Source: Thermoplasmata archaeon
GTDB lineage: Archaea; Thermoplasmatota; Thermoplasmata; Halarchaeoplasmatales; Halarchaeoplasmataceae
Direction of reading: 5' to 3'
Length of the DNA: 64,000 nucleotides
Assembly: GCA_003554965.1 (NCBI GenBank)
Contig: PWHR01000038.1
Location: 30,650-94,649 of the forward strand
Made by a program: the position numbers and the translations under genes
The notes under the pieces: generated by a model
What the model was told of the DNA's origin: nothing
Seen by the model: the letters and a program-made list of their open reading frames with translations, nothing else
The model's database searches: none
Part shown: piece by piece, positions 53,507 to 63,678 of the stretch
How the letters are laid out: each line of letters opens with the position of its first letter
How positions within the stretch are numbered: position 1 is the first letter of the stretch

Positions 53507-54541
53507 ATGAATCTGCAAGAAAGAGTTGGGTATGCACACAGTAGAAGTTCTAGATCGGAAAAGAAAGATCTGGTGGCACATTGGAGGGAAAAAGAACCAC
53601 TAGATAAAGGCTCCGATCCAGTAGAGGCCTTTTCTCTAATCTTTAGAACTAGAGGATGTTTTTGGTCTTACGATTCAGGATGCACTATGTGCGGATATTA
53701 TACCGACACCAACCCAAAGATAGAGAGAGAATATATAGAGGACCAGCTTGAAAAAGCCCGTTCGGAGTATTCACAGGAAGATATCGTCAAGATATATACC
53801 TCTGGAAGCTTTCTAGATGAAAGTGAGATACCAGAGGAGTTAGCTTTGAAGATACTCGATAGTTTCGACGCGAAGAAGATAGTAGTGGAGAGTCGACCTG
53901 AATTCATAGAACCAAAAAAAATCAAACTATATTCCGATAGAGTCGAAGAATTGGAAGTTGCTATAGGACTCGAATCTACGAACGATTTCGTATTGGAAAA
54001 CAGCATAAACAAAGGTTTTACTTTTCAAGATTATAGGGAAACGGTGGAGAGTTTAACTGATATTTCTATAAGGACCTATCTTTTGCTGAAGCCTCCGTTT
54101 TTACTCGAAAAAGAAGCCATCGATGATGTGGTAAGCTCGATAAAGACTATCGAGCACTTAACCGACGTGGTTTCATTGAATCCCGTGAACGTTCAAAGAG
54201 GAAGCTTATTAGAAAAATTGTGGAAGAAAAAGCTATATCGTCCTCCGTGGATCTGGTCTATAGGGGAAGTGATCTCAAGGTCAAAAACAACTGAAAACTT
54301 GTTGGTAGTTTCCGAAGCAGGGGTGAGTTCCAAAAGAGGAGCGCATAACTGCGGCAAGTGTGATGAAGAGTTGAAATCGATAATAAATCGGTTCAATCTG
54401 TCTCAAGATAATTCTCTCTTCTCTAACTTACCTGAATGCAGCTGTAAAGAAAGGTGGAAAAAAGAATCAAAGATAGAACCTTTCCTGTTTTTCAGAGGTA
54501 CTCCTCAACTTCTACGCCACCGATACACTGGAGATCTCTGA
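53507..54541 (+). CDS. Archaeosine synthase radical-SAM subunit (RaSEA-like)
   Basis: Radical SAM enzyme of the family involved in making archaeosine at position 15 of archaeal tRNA. The iron-sulfur motif is in FRTRGCFWSYDSGCTMCGYY, followed by IYTSGSFLDESEIPEE, VVESRPEFI, EVAIGLESTNDF and LKPPFLLEKEAIDDV. A late cysteine pair (NCGKCDEEL) and CSCKERW are also present. The partner lysine transferase ArcS is not in the window. TTTATTATCGG lies about 30 bp before the ATG. The 3' end overlaps the nusA-like gene by 30 bp, tail to tail. Confidence 0.9.
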   Translation: MNLQERVGYAHSRSSRSEKKDLVAHWREKEPLDKGSDPVEAFSLIFRTRGCFWSYDSGCTMCGYYTDTNPKIEREYIEDQLEKARSEYSQEDIVKIYTSGSFLDESEIPEELALKILDSFDAKKIVVESRPEFIEPKKIKLYSDRVEELEVAIGLESTNDFVLENSINKGFTFQDYRETVESLTDISIRTYLLLKPPFLLEKEAIDDVVSSIKTIEHLTDVVSLNPVNVQRGSLLEKLWKKKLYRPPWIWSIGEVISRSKTTENLLVVSEAGVSSKRGAHNCGKCDEELKSIINRFNLSQDNSLFSNLPECSCKERWKKESKIEPFLFFRGTPQLLRHRYTGDL

Positions 54542-54949
54542 ATGCCGCATCATTATCTTTCTAGCGATCGATAGATTTCTTCCTTTTTTCCCTATCGCTC
54601 TTGCCTTGTTTTCGGGCGCGACTTCTACTGTACCGTGTATCACACCGTCCTTCTCTTCGATCTCCACATCTTTCACGTCATAGCTATAGAATATGTTTTC
54701 CAGCAATTCTTTCGGTTCGTCACTGTATTCAATTATATGAACGTTCCTGTCTATAGAATCACTTACCTTTGTAACATTTTTTCCTCCCTTGCCGATAGCT
54801 TTTTCTATAGAGCCATTTTCCACCAAAAATATTACTTTTTCGGGTATATCCACACAGTCTACTACATCAGTATCGGTGATCTCTTCGAACAGGGATATGT
54901 ATCTTAATGTTTTTTCATTAAAAGTAACGTCTTCAACGCTTTCTTTCAT
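54512..54949 (-). CDS. nusA: NusA-like KH-domain protein of the RNA polymerase operon
   Basis: Archaeal NusA homologue consisting of two KH domains without the bacterial N-terminal part: GSIEKAIGKGGKNVTKVSDS and ENKARAIGKKGRNLSIARK are the two GxxG motifs. It binds RNA, probably as an elongation or termination factor. It follows rpl30e by 2 bp. In many euryarchaea rps12 and rps7 come next; here the operon ends, facing the archaeosine gene. Confidence 0.93.
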   Translation of the reverse strand: MKESVEDVTFNEKTLRYISLFEEITDTDVVDCVDIPEKVIFLVENGSIEKAIGKGGKNVTKVSDSIDRNVHIIEYSDEPKELLENIFYSYDVKDVEIEEKDGVIHGTVEVAPENKARAIGKKGRNLSIARKIMMRHSEISSVSVA

Positions 54950-54951
54950 AT

Positions 54952-55242
54952 TTATTCCGCCCTTACAGAAAGGATGTTCGAATCACCTGGATCTAAAATA
55001 GATATAACAGAAGCTGCAAATGGTTTTCCCGCCGAAGAACCTAACGACTGGTTGTTGCCTTCAAATTGATAAACAGGCACACCTTTGTACTCATCAACGT
55101 CTTTCATCTCCTTTTCCGGACAGTTCGAAGCCACGATCAATAATTTACACTCATCTTCCTTTACGTCTTTTTTAGCCTCTTTGACACCAAAGTCTACCTC
55201 TCCTGTGTTTGCGGCGACCCTTATTTCTCTCTTCAAATCCAT
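54952..55242 (-). CDS. rpl30e: 50S ribosomal protein L30e
   Basis: L7Ae/L30e-family RNA-binding protein with ANTGEVDFGVKEAKKDVKED, LLIVASNCPEKEM and the C-terminal SLGSSAGKPFAASVISILDP. The length of 96 is typical. An AGGAGG site lies 8 nt before the ATG, and CATAAATACC about 60 bp upstream could be a promoter inside the operon, since 95 bp separate it from rpoA2. Its place after rpoA2 is the standard archaeal order. Confidence 0.94.
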   Translation of the reverse strand: MDLKREIRVAANTGEVDFGVKEAKKDVKEDECKLLIVASNCPEKEMKDVDEYKGVPVYQFEGNNQSLGSSAGKPFAASVISILDPGDSNILSVRAE

Positions 55243-55337
55243 ATTTGATTCCTCCTTTATTCGTTTAGATCTTATATTTCCTCTGACTTTCTATCATGCC
55301 ACTGGTATTTATGATTTTGTGAACAAAACTTACTCGT

Positions 55338-56792
55338 TCAATCATCTTTACCTGTCTTGCCAGTGTATTTCAACTTAACGGCCCCTGTACCTTGGGTTAT
55401 AGGCTGCCCAACGATCACGTTTTCCGCAACTCCATCCAGTTGGTCCTCCTCACCCAGTATCGCTGCTCTCAGAAGATGCTGGCTGGTTATCTCAAAAGCG
55501 GCTCTCGCTAGCACACTAGTCTTCCTACCGGAAACTCCGTGTCGTCCTATTGCGTTGAGTTCTCCTTCGTTTGTCATGACGTCAGCGACCAGCATTATAT
55601 GCCGTATATCGACTTCTAGTCCCTGTTCGTCTAGAGTATTCTTAGCCTCGTGTATAACTGACTTTCTAGCAGCTTCTATGCCGAGAACCTCATATATCTC
55701 ATTAGGACTGTTAGTCGTGGTCTTTTCTATATCTACACCTTCCATCTTCAGTGCTCCTTTTAGGTTAGAACCTTCGGTATATATGACGAATTCATCTTTG
55801 TCTTTTCTGATAACGCCTCTCTCTACTCCTTTCAATCCTTTGACCTTCGTCTCTTTTGCTTCTTCCACTATCTCATAAAGAAGACTGAATTTTCCCTCTT
55901 CCACTTCTATCTTTACAATGTTTCCATCCGTTGATACATCCCCTTGGATTCCTCTTTTTTTGCTCAGTCTTTTTTTGATCTCCTCGATCTCTATGTTATC
56001 TTTCTTCATCCTTTCTTTGTCAGGGGTGATCGTGACACAAGTCTCTCCTATATCTATCTCTACGTCAGCTATCTCTTTCAACCTGGTGATCTCTAGTTTA
56101 GAGGCGAGTTTTTTTGCTTCTTCCCTATCGTCTTTGATGTCGTCTTCGAGATGGACCTCCATAGAGGGAGTGCTCGGCACTTTTCTCGCGTCGACGATCT
56201 CGATCATCCTAGGCAGGCCTTGAGTCACGCCTATCTCGGCGACCCCTGCATGGTGGAATGTTCTCATGGTCATCTGAGTACCCGGTTCACCGATCGATTG
56301 AGCACCGACTATGCCTACGGATTCTTTGGGATCGATCTTTCTTTGTTGGTACCTTTCATTTACCATCTCTAAAAGGTCTTCGTATTCATCCTCGGATATG
56401 TCATTTACCTCTATACTCTTTGCTACTTTTTTGATCACTGAAGTAGGAAGATCGTATCCCTTTTCTTCGTTAAGCTCGTTGAATTCTAGTGCTGTACCTT
56501 CGAGTTCTTCAAATTTTTCTTCGTAAGCCTCTTTTAGCCTCTCCATCCCTAGCTCTTCATCCTCTTCTTTCTTCTTTTTCTTCCCGCCTTTCTTCTTTTT
56601 TTTCCTTTTACTCTTTTTACCTACTTTTTTCGCGACCCCTTTTGCTTTTTCCTTGGATAGAAATTCTGTTAGATCATCCTGGGATGCCTCTTTGACATCA
56701 CCTAGCAGAAGACCTTCATCTGCCAGTTTTTGAGCCGTTTCTTCATCAACGCCTCTTCGCATCAATGCGTTGATCGTATCTTTTTTAGCCAT
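55338..56792 (-). CDS. rpoA2: DNA-directed RNA polymerase subunit A'' with lysine-rich N-terminal extension
   Basis: C-terminal part of the largest polymerase subunit: [20 protein letters not shown] then [19 protein letters not shown] (bridge helix/trigger loop region), [14 protein letters not shown], and [19 protein letters not shown] near the end. Residues 1-45 form a small helical, HhH-like unit ([19 protein letters not shown]), and residues about 53-77 are almost all lysine. The core starts only after about residue 85, so this chain is longer than usual. The ATG overlaps the rpoA1 stop. Confidence 0.95.
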   Translation of the reverse strand: MAKKDTINALMRRGVDEETAQKLADEGLLLGDVKEASQDDLTEFLSKEKAKGVAKKVGKKSKRKKKKKGGKKKKKEEDEELGMERLKEAYEEKFEELEGTALEFNELNEEKGYDLPTSVIKKVAKSIEVNDISEDEYEDLLEMVNERYQQRKIDPKESVGIVGAQSIGEPGTQMTMRTFHHAGVAEIGVTQGLPRMIEIVDARKVPSTPSMEVHLEDDIKDDREEAKKLASKLEITRLKEIADVEIDIGETCVTITPDKERMKKDNIEIEEIKKRLSKKRGIQGDVSTDGNIVKIEVEEGKFSLLYEIVEEAKETKVKGLKGVERGVIRKDKDEFVIYTEGSNLKGALKMEGVDIEKTTTNSPNEIYEVLGIEAARKSVIHEAKNTLDEQGLEVDIRHIMLVADVMTNEGELNAIGRHGVSGRKTSVLARAAFEITSQHLLRAAILGEEDQLDGVAENVIVGQPITQGTGAVKLKYTGKTGKDD

Positions 56793-59458
56793 CAGTTACC
56801 CCTCCTTTTTTTGAAATCACGTATAAGATCATCCATGTCCAATGCATCTCCTCTCTTACTCCTCATCGGATCGATTCCGTCTTCACCATATTTAAACTGG
56901 ATTATGGTATCGGCGGTGTTCCTAACAGTTCCGTCATCCATCACCATCAGATCTTCAAGGGCGTTGATCAATCTTCTCTGCATATACCCTGAACGACTTG
57001 TTCTAACCGCTGTATCGACCAGTCCTTCCCTTCCACCCATGCTGTGGAAGAAGAACTCTAAAGGATCCAATCCATCTTTATAAGAAGATGTGACGAAACC
57101 CTTTGATTTAGCTCCCAGTTCTTTAGGTTTAAAGTGAGACAGCGTTCTATCTTCGAACCCTCTGCTTGGTCTTTCTCCTCTAATAGCCTGCTGTCCTATA
57201 GCTCCAGCCATCTGGGTGAGGTTTAACATGCTCGCCCGGGCTCCAGTCTTAGCCATAACCACGGCATTATTGCTCAACCCGAGGTGCTTACTAGCTATTT
57301 TACCGGCTTCGTCTCTAGCTTTACCGAGCTCCTTCATTATTTTAACCTCTAAAGTTTCCTCTGGTCCTCTTCCAGGTAGTTCCTCAAGTTCCCCGGACCT
57401 ATAAGCATCTATCATATCTCTTACTTTCTTTTCAGCTTTCTTCATTATCGAGTTTATCTGCCTCTCAGCTTTTTCCGGAATCTCCTCGTCATCTATAGAT
57501 GTAGTGAATCCTCTAAGAGTTATGACACCTAATGCTATGGTGGTTATCTGATCTATGAATCTTCTAGCTTCGTCCGTACTGTAATCTCTAGCTAGTTTAT
57601 CTACGATCTCACCAGTAAAGGCGCTAACAGCGTTCTCATCGATAGTACCGGTTACGAGTTCACCGTCCTCGATGATGACATAAGCATCGTTGTCGCATTC
57701 TGCTTTATCACAAGTGCTGCATTTCTCACATATTGAGGCTCTGAATTCGATGTTGAAGCCATCAGGTAAGAAATAGCTGAATATATCTTTGCCTCTCCAT
57801 ACTTTTTCTCCATCTTCTACTATAGGCTCCGGAAATCTTTCGGTCTTGATATTGGAAAATATACTCACGACTTCTTTTCGAGTGAAATGAGGGTTTTTAT
57901 ATGTCAGGAAGAAAAGTCCACTGATATGATCTTGTATAGCTCCGATGATAGGGCCTCCAAACCTTGGAGATAATATATGTTCTTGGACCCTCATCAATAC
58001 TTTAGCTTCGGCCCTTGCTTCTTCACTCTGAAGCACATGGAGATTCATCTCGTCTCCGTCAAAGTCCGCATTATAGGGCGGGCAAACAGCCAAGTTTAAC
58101 CTGAAGGTTTTTCCCGGCACGATCTTGACCTCATGGGCCATCATGGACATCCGGTGCAGAGAGGGCTGACGATTGAAAAGTACTATATCGCCCTCTTTCA
58201 GTTCTCTCTCTATAGTGAAGCCGGGTTCAACTTTTTCGGCCACGGTTTCTGAATTCTTTTCAGTCACCTTGATCCTTCTTCCGTCGGGCCTTATCATATA
58301 ATTAGCTCCGGGAAGATATCTATCATCTTCAGTGGTCGGTGAAGGTCCTCTGCTGACTATCTTTTTTGCATATTCGAGATTCGCTGGTGTTACTTTGAGA
58401 GGGACAGTCAACTCCCTAGCCGCCTTTCTAGGCACGCCGACCTCATTTATAGAAACCCATGGGTCTGGAGATATGACCGTTCTTGATGAAAAGTTCACTC
58501 TTTTACCGCTGAGGTTTTGTCTGAATCGTCCCTCTTTTCCTTTCAATCTTTGGATAAGAGTTTTTAAAGTTCTTCCACTCCTATGGCGGGCGGGAGGTAT
58601 ACCTGATGTTTGATTGTCGAAGTACGTTGTCACATGATACTGCAGAAGGTCCCAAAGATCTTCGACGATGAGTTGGGGAGAACCTACATCTCTGTTCTCT
58701 CTCAATCTTTGATTTATCCTGAGTATATCTACTAGTTTATGGGTAAGATCGTCTTCTGAGCGATCACCTGACTCGAGAGTAATAGAGGGTCTCACAGTAA
58801 CAGGTGGGACGAGAAGGACTTTCAATACCATGTATTCAGGACGAGTGACGTCAGGATTTATGCCTAAAACCCACAGATCATTGTCTGGTATCCTTTCAAG
58901 CCTAGCTCTCACTTCCTTTGGGGTCAACTTGGTATTCTCTTCTCTAAAAGTGGTCGGTTTATCGAGTTCTATCTTTCTCTGCTCAGTTTTACAGTGAGGA
59001 CATCTTTCGTTCTTCCTAGCCTCCTTAGAAACATCTTTTGCAAAACTTCGTATATCTATGGGGCTAGCACCCATATTTCTCATCTCTTCCATCCTGTCTA
59101 AGTATTCCGTAACATTTTCTTCTTCTAACAGGATACGGCCGCACTCGCTACAGGTAGACCGAAGAAGCTTTTTTATCTCTTTCACGTAACCGATATGGAT
59201 AACGGGCATCGCCAACTCTATATGTCCAAAATGTCCTGAACATTCATCCACTCTTCCACCACATGTCTTACATCTCAATCCCGGCTCGATCACACCTAGG
59301 TGGGTATCCATCAACCCCATTTCGACCGGAAATCCGTCATCGTCGTAAGTATCAGGAGTTATAATCTTCGTGGCTGAAAGATCTCTCTTCTCTTCGGGAG
59401 ACATGTAAGCGAATTGGATACCTCCTATCCTTTTAGAGATACTTCTATTTCGGGTCAT
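56792..59458 (-). CDS. rpoA1: DNA-directed RNA polymerase subunit A'
   Basis: N-terminal part of the largest polymerase subunit. Zinc sites are [20 protein letters not shown] and [10 protein letters not shown], and the active-site metal loop is [13 protein letters not shown] with its three aspartates. RKDxxSG-like and [16 protein letters not shown] stretches are standard. The length of 888 is normal. A second cysteine cluster ([12 protein letters not shown]) lies near residue 600. The start overlaps the rpoB stop by 4 bp. Confidence 0.97.
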   Translation of the reverse strand: MTRNRSISKRIGGIQFAYMSPEEKRDLSATKIITPDTYDDDGFPVEMGLMDTHLGVIEPGLRCKTCGGRVDECSGHFGHIELAMPVIHIGYVKEIKKLLRSTCSECGRILLEEENVTEYLDRMEEMRNMGASPIDIRSFAKDVSKEARKNERCPHCKTEQRKIELDKPTTFREENTKLTPKEVRARLERIPDNDLWVLGINPDVTRPEYMVLKVLLVPPVTVRPSITLESGDRSEDDLTHKLVDILRINQRLRENRDVGSPQLIVEDLWDLLQYHVTTYFDNQTSGIPPARHRSGRTLKTLIQRLKGKEGRFRQNLSGKRVNFSSRTVISPDPWVSINEVGVPRKAARELTVPLKVTPANLEYAKKIVSRGPSPTTEDDRYLPGANYMIRPDGRRIKVTEKNSETVAEKVEPGFTIERELKEGDIVLFNRQPSLHRMSMMAHEVKIVPGKTFRLNLAVCPPYNADFDGDEMNLHVLQSEEARAEAKVLMRVQEHILSPRFGGPIIGAIQDHISGLFFLTYKNPHFTRKEVVSIFSNIKTERFPEPIVEDGEKVWRGKDIFSYFLPDGFNIEFRASICEKCSTCDKAECDNDAYVIIEDGELVTGTIDENAVSAFTGEIVDKLARDYSTDEARRFIDQITTIALGVITLRGFTTSIDDEEIPEKAERQINSIMKKAEKKVRDMIDAYRSGELEELPGRGPEETLEVKIMKELGKARDEAGKIASKHLGLSNNAVVMAKTGARASMLNLTQMAGAIGQQAIRGERPSRGFEDRTLSHFKPKELGAKSKGFVTSSYKDGLDPLEFFFHSMGGREGLVDTAVRTSRSGYMQRRLINALEDLMVMDDGTVRNTADTIIQFKYGEDGIDPMRSKRGDALDMDDLIRDFKKRRGN

Positions 59459-62400
59459 TTTTGATCCTCCACTCTAAGTCTCATGGTAACTCCAAGTGAT
59501 CTCAACTCATCCATCAATAATTTGAAGGCGAAACTAGTCTGTATCTGATGCACGTCGGATTTTTCTCCACAGACAGGACATCTGAGTTCACCGTTGCTGT
59601 CCAATATGGCTATGTGACCGCAGTCCGGATTACCGCAGACGTATTCAGTGGTACCGTCAGATTGATCCAACAATCTGTCTTTTATGACCATCGCAGCTCC
59701 GTGACCTATCAAACAATCTCTTTCCATCTCTCCAAACCTTAATCCTCCCTTCCGTGATCGACCTTCGGTAGGCTGTCTCGTCAATATTTGAACAGGCCCT
59801 CTCGATCTCATATGAAGTTTGCCGGAAACCATGTGGTGAAGCTTTTGATAATAGATAACACCCACATATATCTCTGCTTCTAACATCTTTCCTGTCCTGC
59901 CATCATAGAGTATTTCCGTCCCGTTCGATTTGAAGCCAGCTTCCTTCAACAGTTCTTTCAAAGCTTCTTCACTTTCACCGCTGAAAGGAGTACCGTCAAC
60001 GAATTTCCCTTCCAGTGAAGCTACTTTTCCTCCCAACAGTTCCAGCATGTGAGCCACGGTCATCCTCGAAGGCACGGCGTGAGGATTCACGATCAGATCA
60101 GGGACAACACCTTCTTCGGTGAACGGCAGGTCCTCTGGTTCTACCATCTTTCCTATTACACCCTTCTGTCCGTGTCTTGAAGTGAATTTATCTCCCAGCT
60201 CAGGGATCCTTTGATCTCTAACTTTAGTTTTGACCAATCTACTTCCATCTTCAGACTCAGTAAGCATAACCGAATCGACCCAACCTTTTTCTCGAGGCCT
60301 CAATGTTTCCGAGGTTTCTCTTCTCTTTTGCGGCGCCATAAGATCTGTATCTTCCTCTAAGAATCTTGGAGGCGAAGTCTTACCGACTATGACCTCTCCA
60401 CCATCCACTAACGTCTCTGGGTTTATCAACCCATCTTCATCGAGCTTTCTGTACTGCTGATCACTGCGCGCCCCTCTTACATCGGGATCGGGTATCTCGA
60501 ACTCGTCTTCTTGGCCTCCAGGGTATCTTCTCTCTTCGGTGGTATATGTTCTAAAGAAAGTGGATCGAGCTAGAGCTCTATCTACGGCTGCTCTGTTCAT
60601 TATAACCGCATCTTCCATATTGTAACCGTGATATGACATCACAGCGACCACGAAATTCTGGCCCGCTGGTCTTTCATTGTAATTGACCATCTCCATGGTT
60701 TTAGTTTGGAGCAAAGATTGTTGTGGATAATGTAAAAGGTGTTCTCTTGTATCTGGTCTGTATCTGTAGTTAGATGCGTTCAATCCTAAAGCCTGTTTCA
60801 TCATGTTTGCGCCCATAGAACATCTTGGAGCAGCGTTATGCTCGGCGTTCGGGATCAAACCAGCCGAAGCTCCCAGTATGAGAAGTGGATCGACTTCTGC
60901 ATGTGTATGCTCATCGGTAATCTTTTTCTGTTCTTCCATGTCTCCGCCGCACTTTTTACATTCTAGTTCAGCGGTGTCTGTATCCTCTCCGATGTTTTTC
61001 CACTTGATATCGGCATCAGAAACAGGTTCACCGCAGTGTTCACACTTGTGAGGGATATCAAAGGGATAAAGCGCCACGTAAACATCTTCTTCCTCTTCAG
61101 CGTCTATCCACTCTACGTATCCTTCTTCGAATAATGAGTCGACATCTCTTCTACCTTCCTCTAGTTCTTCCATGATTTCGTTTGTCAGTTTGAGAGTGCC
61201 ATCTTCTACCACCAGCAACGGTCTTCTAACCCTGCCTTCGTCAGAATTCACTATGACTTCATCAGTTTTAGAATCATACCTGACGTTGAGTTGTAGAGAT
61301 AGGTTTCCGTTCCGCCTTTCTTCTCTAACCTCATTTACGAATTTTTCAGGCTCTTTCAGACTCCCGAGTAGATCTCCATTCAGATAAGCCTTCGTCTTCG
61401 AATCGCTCTCCTCTTCGATCCTTTCTAAATCGAACTCGAATAGTTTTTCCTCGATCTTCTTTGCCTCTTCACCCTTAGAAACGTTGATCATAAGAGCGGA
61501 TGTTTTAACTAACCCACAGTTCTGTCCCTCTGGGGTTTCACTAGGACATAGCCGACCCCAATGAGTCGGGTGTAATTCTCTAGCTTCGAAATGAGGTTGG
61601 CTGCGGGACAGAGGTGATTTTACCCTCCTAAGGTGACTTATAGCAGCCATGTTGGATGTCCTGTCCAAAAGCTGAGATATACCTGTTCTTCCTCCAACCC
61701 AATTTCCAGTAGCCATGGCATGCTGAAGCTTGTTAGTTAGAAGGTCTGGCCTTATCGAGGATCGGATATTCATATCCCCTTTCTTTCTGTAATTCCTCTC
61801 CAGCTGATATTTTAAATCTTTAAGTAGGTTTACGACCGCGACTCTAAAAAGATCGGAGATCAGATCACCAGCTAATTTCAACCTTTTGTTAGCATAATGA
61901 TCTTTGTCGTCGGTCTCCCTTTCTCCCATGGATAGTTCCAATATGTCTTTAGCCATCCTGCCCAAAAAGTGAGCTTTTTTGATCCTATCTTCCTTCTTAT
62001 CTCCTAGATGTGGAAGGAGAGATCTATCTAAGATCGATTGTATCTTTCTTTTCCTGTATTCTTCAGCCTGACCCGTGGCGAATTTCCTTTCCAAATAAGC
62101 CATAGCATCATTTTGATCGTAAACCCCATCAGGAGAGTACTCTTCTTCCTCCTGACATTTTTCGATGTTAGCGTAAACCACACTGTTCATCTCGGATTTT
62201 GTCACTATCGTATCCCGGATCTGTTCGTCATTGTCCATACCTAGAGCTTTCATTAGTATTATTAGAGGTATATCTCCTCTAGCCGAAGGGACTGAAACGG
62301 TGATAAGACCATCTTTCTTTTTTTCCATCAGCGTCATAGCTCTAAATCCGTGTTTCTGGGAGAATATCTTTGCAACTTCCAATTCTCTACCGTACTTCTC

Positions 62401-63078
62401 GTTGATCTCACACATAACTCTGTTGGACGCTAGATCCTCAACAGCCATAAGATTCCTTTCCGTTCCTCCGATTATGAAATAACCCTTAGGATCCAATGGA
62501 TCCTCTCCGAGTTCAGTCAATTTATCTTCATATGACCTTTCTCTATGCTCTTTACTTTCAAGATCGGTGTTGAGAACTTCCTCCATAGTGCTGTCTATGT
62601 TTTCTGGATGTAGATTACATATCTTCGAACCCAGCATCACTGGTATCTTTCCCACTGAGATCCATTCACTCTCTTCGGGAACACCATCTCTAATAAGGGT
62701 GAACTTCATCTCAAGGTCGGCATCATACTGCAGGTCTCTCAACCTCGCTTCTTGGGGTGTCAATTTATGTTCTGAGCCGCTGGCTTCTCTAACCGTTGGT
62801 CTCCTCACCCTCACAGTAGTTTTGGTTTTATCTTCAATTTCACCGTTTTCGTCTCTTTTCCTACCGACCCTTATCTGTATATCTCTGCCTTCGACTTTTT
62901 CAGGATCTAGCTTTAACTTTCCCCAGCCTTCTTCTTCAAATCCAATCCTTAGATTATCGACGATGTTCTGAGCTCTGTTATCTAGATTGTTCTGAGTAGG
63001 TAGAAAATCGTTGTACGATTCCATATGGTGTCCTACCACGTTTGATTCTTCAAAGAAGGCATCTACTAACTCTCTCAT
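59455..63078 (-). CDS. rpoB: DNA-directed RNA polymerase subunit B (unsplit)
   Basis: The second-largest polymerase subunit as one 1,207-residue chain, not split into B'' and B' as in methanogens and haloarchaea. Landmarks: LCPSETPEGQNCGLVKTSAL, AVMSYHGYNMEDAVIMNRAA, GDKFTSRHGQKGVIG, and the C-terminal zinc site CGNPDCGHIA...CPVCGEK. It follows rpoH by about 30 bp. An additional CEHCGEPVSD...CKKCGGD cluster is present mid-chain. Confidence 0.97.
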   Translation of the reverse strand: MRELVDAFFEESNVVGHHMESYNDFLPTQNNLDNRAQNIVDNLRIGFEEEGWGKLKLDPEKVEGRDIQIRVGRKRDENGEIEDKTKTTVRVRRPTVREASGSEHKLTPQEARLRDLQYDADLEMKFTLIRDGVPEESEWISVGKIPVMLGSKICNLHPENIDSTMEEVLNTDLESKEHRERSYEDKLTELGEDPLDPKGYFIIGGTERNLMAVEDLASNRVMCEINEKYGRELEVAKIFSQKHGFRAMTLMEKKKDGLITVSVPSARGDIPLIILMKALGMDNDEQIRDTIVTKSEMNSVVYANIEKCQEEEEYSPDGVYDQNDAMAYLERKFATGQAEEYRKRKIQSILDRSLLPHLGDKKEDRIKKAHFLGRMAKDILELSMGERETDDKDHYANKRLKLAGDLISDLFRVAVVNLLKDLKYQLERNYRKKGDMNIRSSIRPDLLTNKLQHAMATGNWVGGRTGISQLLDRTSNMAAISHLRRVKSPLSRSQPHFEARELHPTHWGRLCPSETPEGQNCGLVKTSALMINVSKGEEAKKIEEKLFEFDLERIEEESDSKTKAYLNGDLLGSLKEPEKFVNEVREERRNGNLSLQLNVRYDSKTDEVIVNSDEGRVRRPLLVVEDGTLKLTNEIMEELEEGRRDVDSLFEEGYVEWIDAEEEEDVYVALYPFDIPHKCEHCGEPVSDADIKWKNIGEDTDTAELECKKCGGDMEEQKKITDEHTHAEVDPLLILGASAGLIPNAEHNAAPRCSMGANMMKQALGLNASNYRYRPDTREHLLHYPQQSLLQTKTMEMVNYNERPAGQNFVVAVMSYHGYNMEDAVIMNRAAVDRALARSTFFRTYTTEERRYPGGQEDEFEIPDPDVRGARSDQQYRKLDEDGLINPETLVDGGEVIVGKTSPPRFLEEDTDLMAPQKRRETSETLRPREKGWVDSVMLTESEDGSRLVKTKVRDQRIPELGDKFTSRHGQKGVIGKMVEPEDLPFTEEGVVPDLIVNPHAVPSRMTVAHMLELLGGKVASLEGKFVDGTPFSGESEEALKELLKEAGFKSNGTEILYDGRTGKMLEAEIYVGVIYYQKLHHMVSGKLHMRSRGPVQILTRQPTEGRSRKGGLRFGEMERDCLIGHGAAMVIKDRLLDQSDGTTEYVCGNPDCGHIAILDSNGELRCPVCGEKSDVHQIQTSFAFKLLMDELRSLGVTMRLRVEDQK

Positions 63079-63109
63079 CTCAATCCACCTTCATATATTC
63101 TCATATCAA

Positions 63110-63379
63110 TCATTCTCTTTTGACTACCAAACGATAAGCTTTAGCCACACCGGCAGTTCTGCTTTTTCTTTTGATCTCCAATATTCGGCCTACGTTTATG
63201 TCTCCATGAACTTTTTCAAGTTCTTGTATCACTGGATCGGATTTCAATATCTTAGGAAGATTCTCTCTTTGTACTCCTAGTTCTTCTAAAATATCTTCTT
63301 CTTCATCTTTAGACAACAGTCTATGTTCGGGTACGAGACCGTGCTCCAATATATTAACTTCTTTTTTATCGCTACCCAT
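63110..63379 (-). CDS. rpoH: DNA-directed RNA polymerase subunit H
   Basis: Small polymerase subunit (RPB5-like C-terminal domain): NILEHGLVPEHRLLSKDEEE, LGVQRENLPKILKSDPVI, and VGRILEIKRKSRTAGVAKAY. It is first gene of the operon as in most archaea. The start ATG is preceded by GTGGGG at about 7 nt and a TTAATTAA box about 50 bp upstream. The length of 89 is normal with a short N-terminal addition. Confidence 0.95.
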   Translation of the reverse strand: MGSDKKEVNILEHGLVPEHRLLSKDEEEDILEELGVQRENLPKILKSDPVIQELEKVHGDINVGRILEIKRKSRTAGVAKAYRLVVKRE

Positions 63380-63427
63380 ATTTATTCCCCACGATTGTGG
63401 CTATTTCGTACATGATTCGCTTGGTCC

Positions 63428-63435
63428 TTAATTAA
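63428..63435 (-). promoter_or_regulatory. TATA box of the RNA polymerase operon
   Basis: TTAATTAA lies about 50 bp before the rpoH start, in the gap between tRNA-Lys and rpoH. It would give a leader of roughly 25-30 nt. Confidence 0.5.
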
Positions 63436-63456
63436 CTTTCAGGAAGAAGGAAACAA

Positions 63457-63589
63457 CGGGCCTGTGGGGAATTTCGATAAACGCCTTATGGCGATTATTT
63501 TCGAACCCCAGGCCACCTGGTTAAAAGCCAGGTGCTCTTTCCAGGGAAAGAGCTTTAACCTCTTTCCTCCCTGGCTGAGCTACAGGCCC
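63457..63589 (-). tRNA. tRNA-Lys (UUU) with apparent insertions in the D loop and the T loop
   Basis: On the minus strand: acceptor GGGCCTG/CAGGCCC, D stem GCTC/GAGC, anticodon stem CCTGG/CCAGG with an intact 7-nt loop CTTTTAA (anticodon UUU), T stem TGGGG/CCCCA and discriminator G. The D loop is 39 nt instead of about 10, holding a hairpin GAAAGAG/CTCTTTC (about 63544-63572). The T loop is 36 nt instead of 7, holding a CGCC/GGCG hairpin (about 63471-63499). Removing 29 nt from each leaves a normal 75-nt tRNA with TTCGAAT in the T loop. They are probably introns for the archaeal splicing endonuclease; exact boundaries cannot be fixed. There is no intron at the usual 37/38 site. Confidence 0.88.
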
Positions 63590-63635
63590 ATCTGAGGCTC
63601 CTTCAAATAGCAAGTACCGACTTAATATCAACACC

Positions 63636-63643
63636 TATTTAAA
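63636..63643 (-). promoter_or_regulatory. TATA box of tRNA-Lys
   Basis: TTTAAATA on the minus strand, about 50 bp before the tRNA 5' end, giving a leader of roughly 25 nt before RNase P cleavage. Confidence 0.5.
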
Positions 63644-63678
63644 TCTGTTCATGGATGTCCTTGACGTCTACATGAAGC

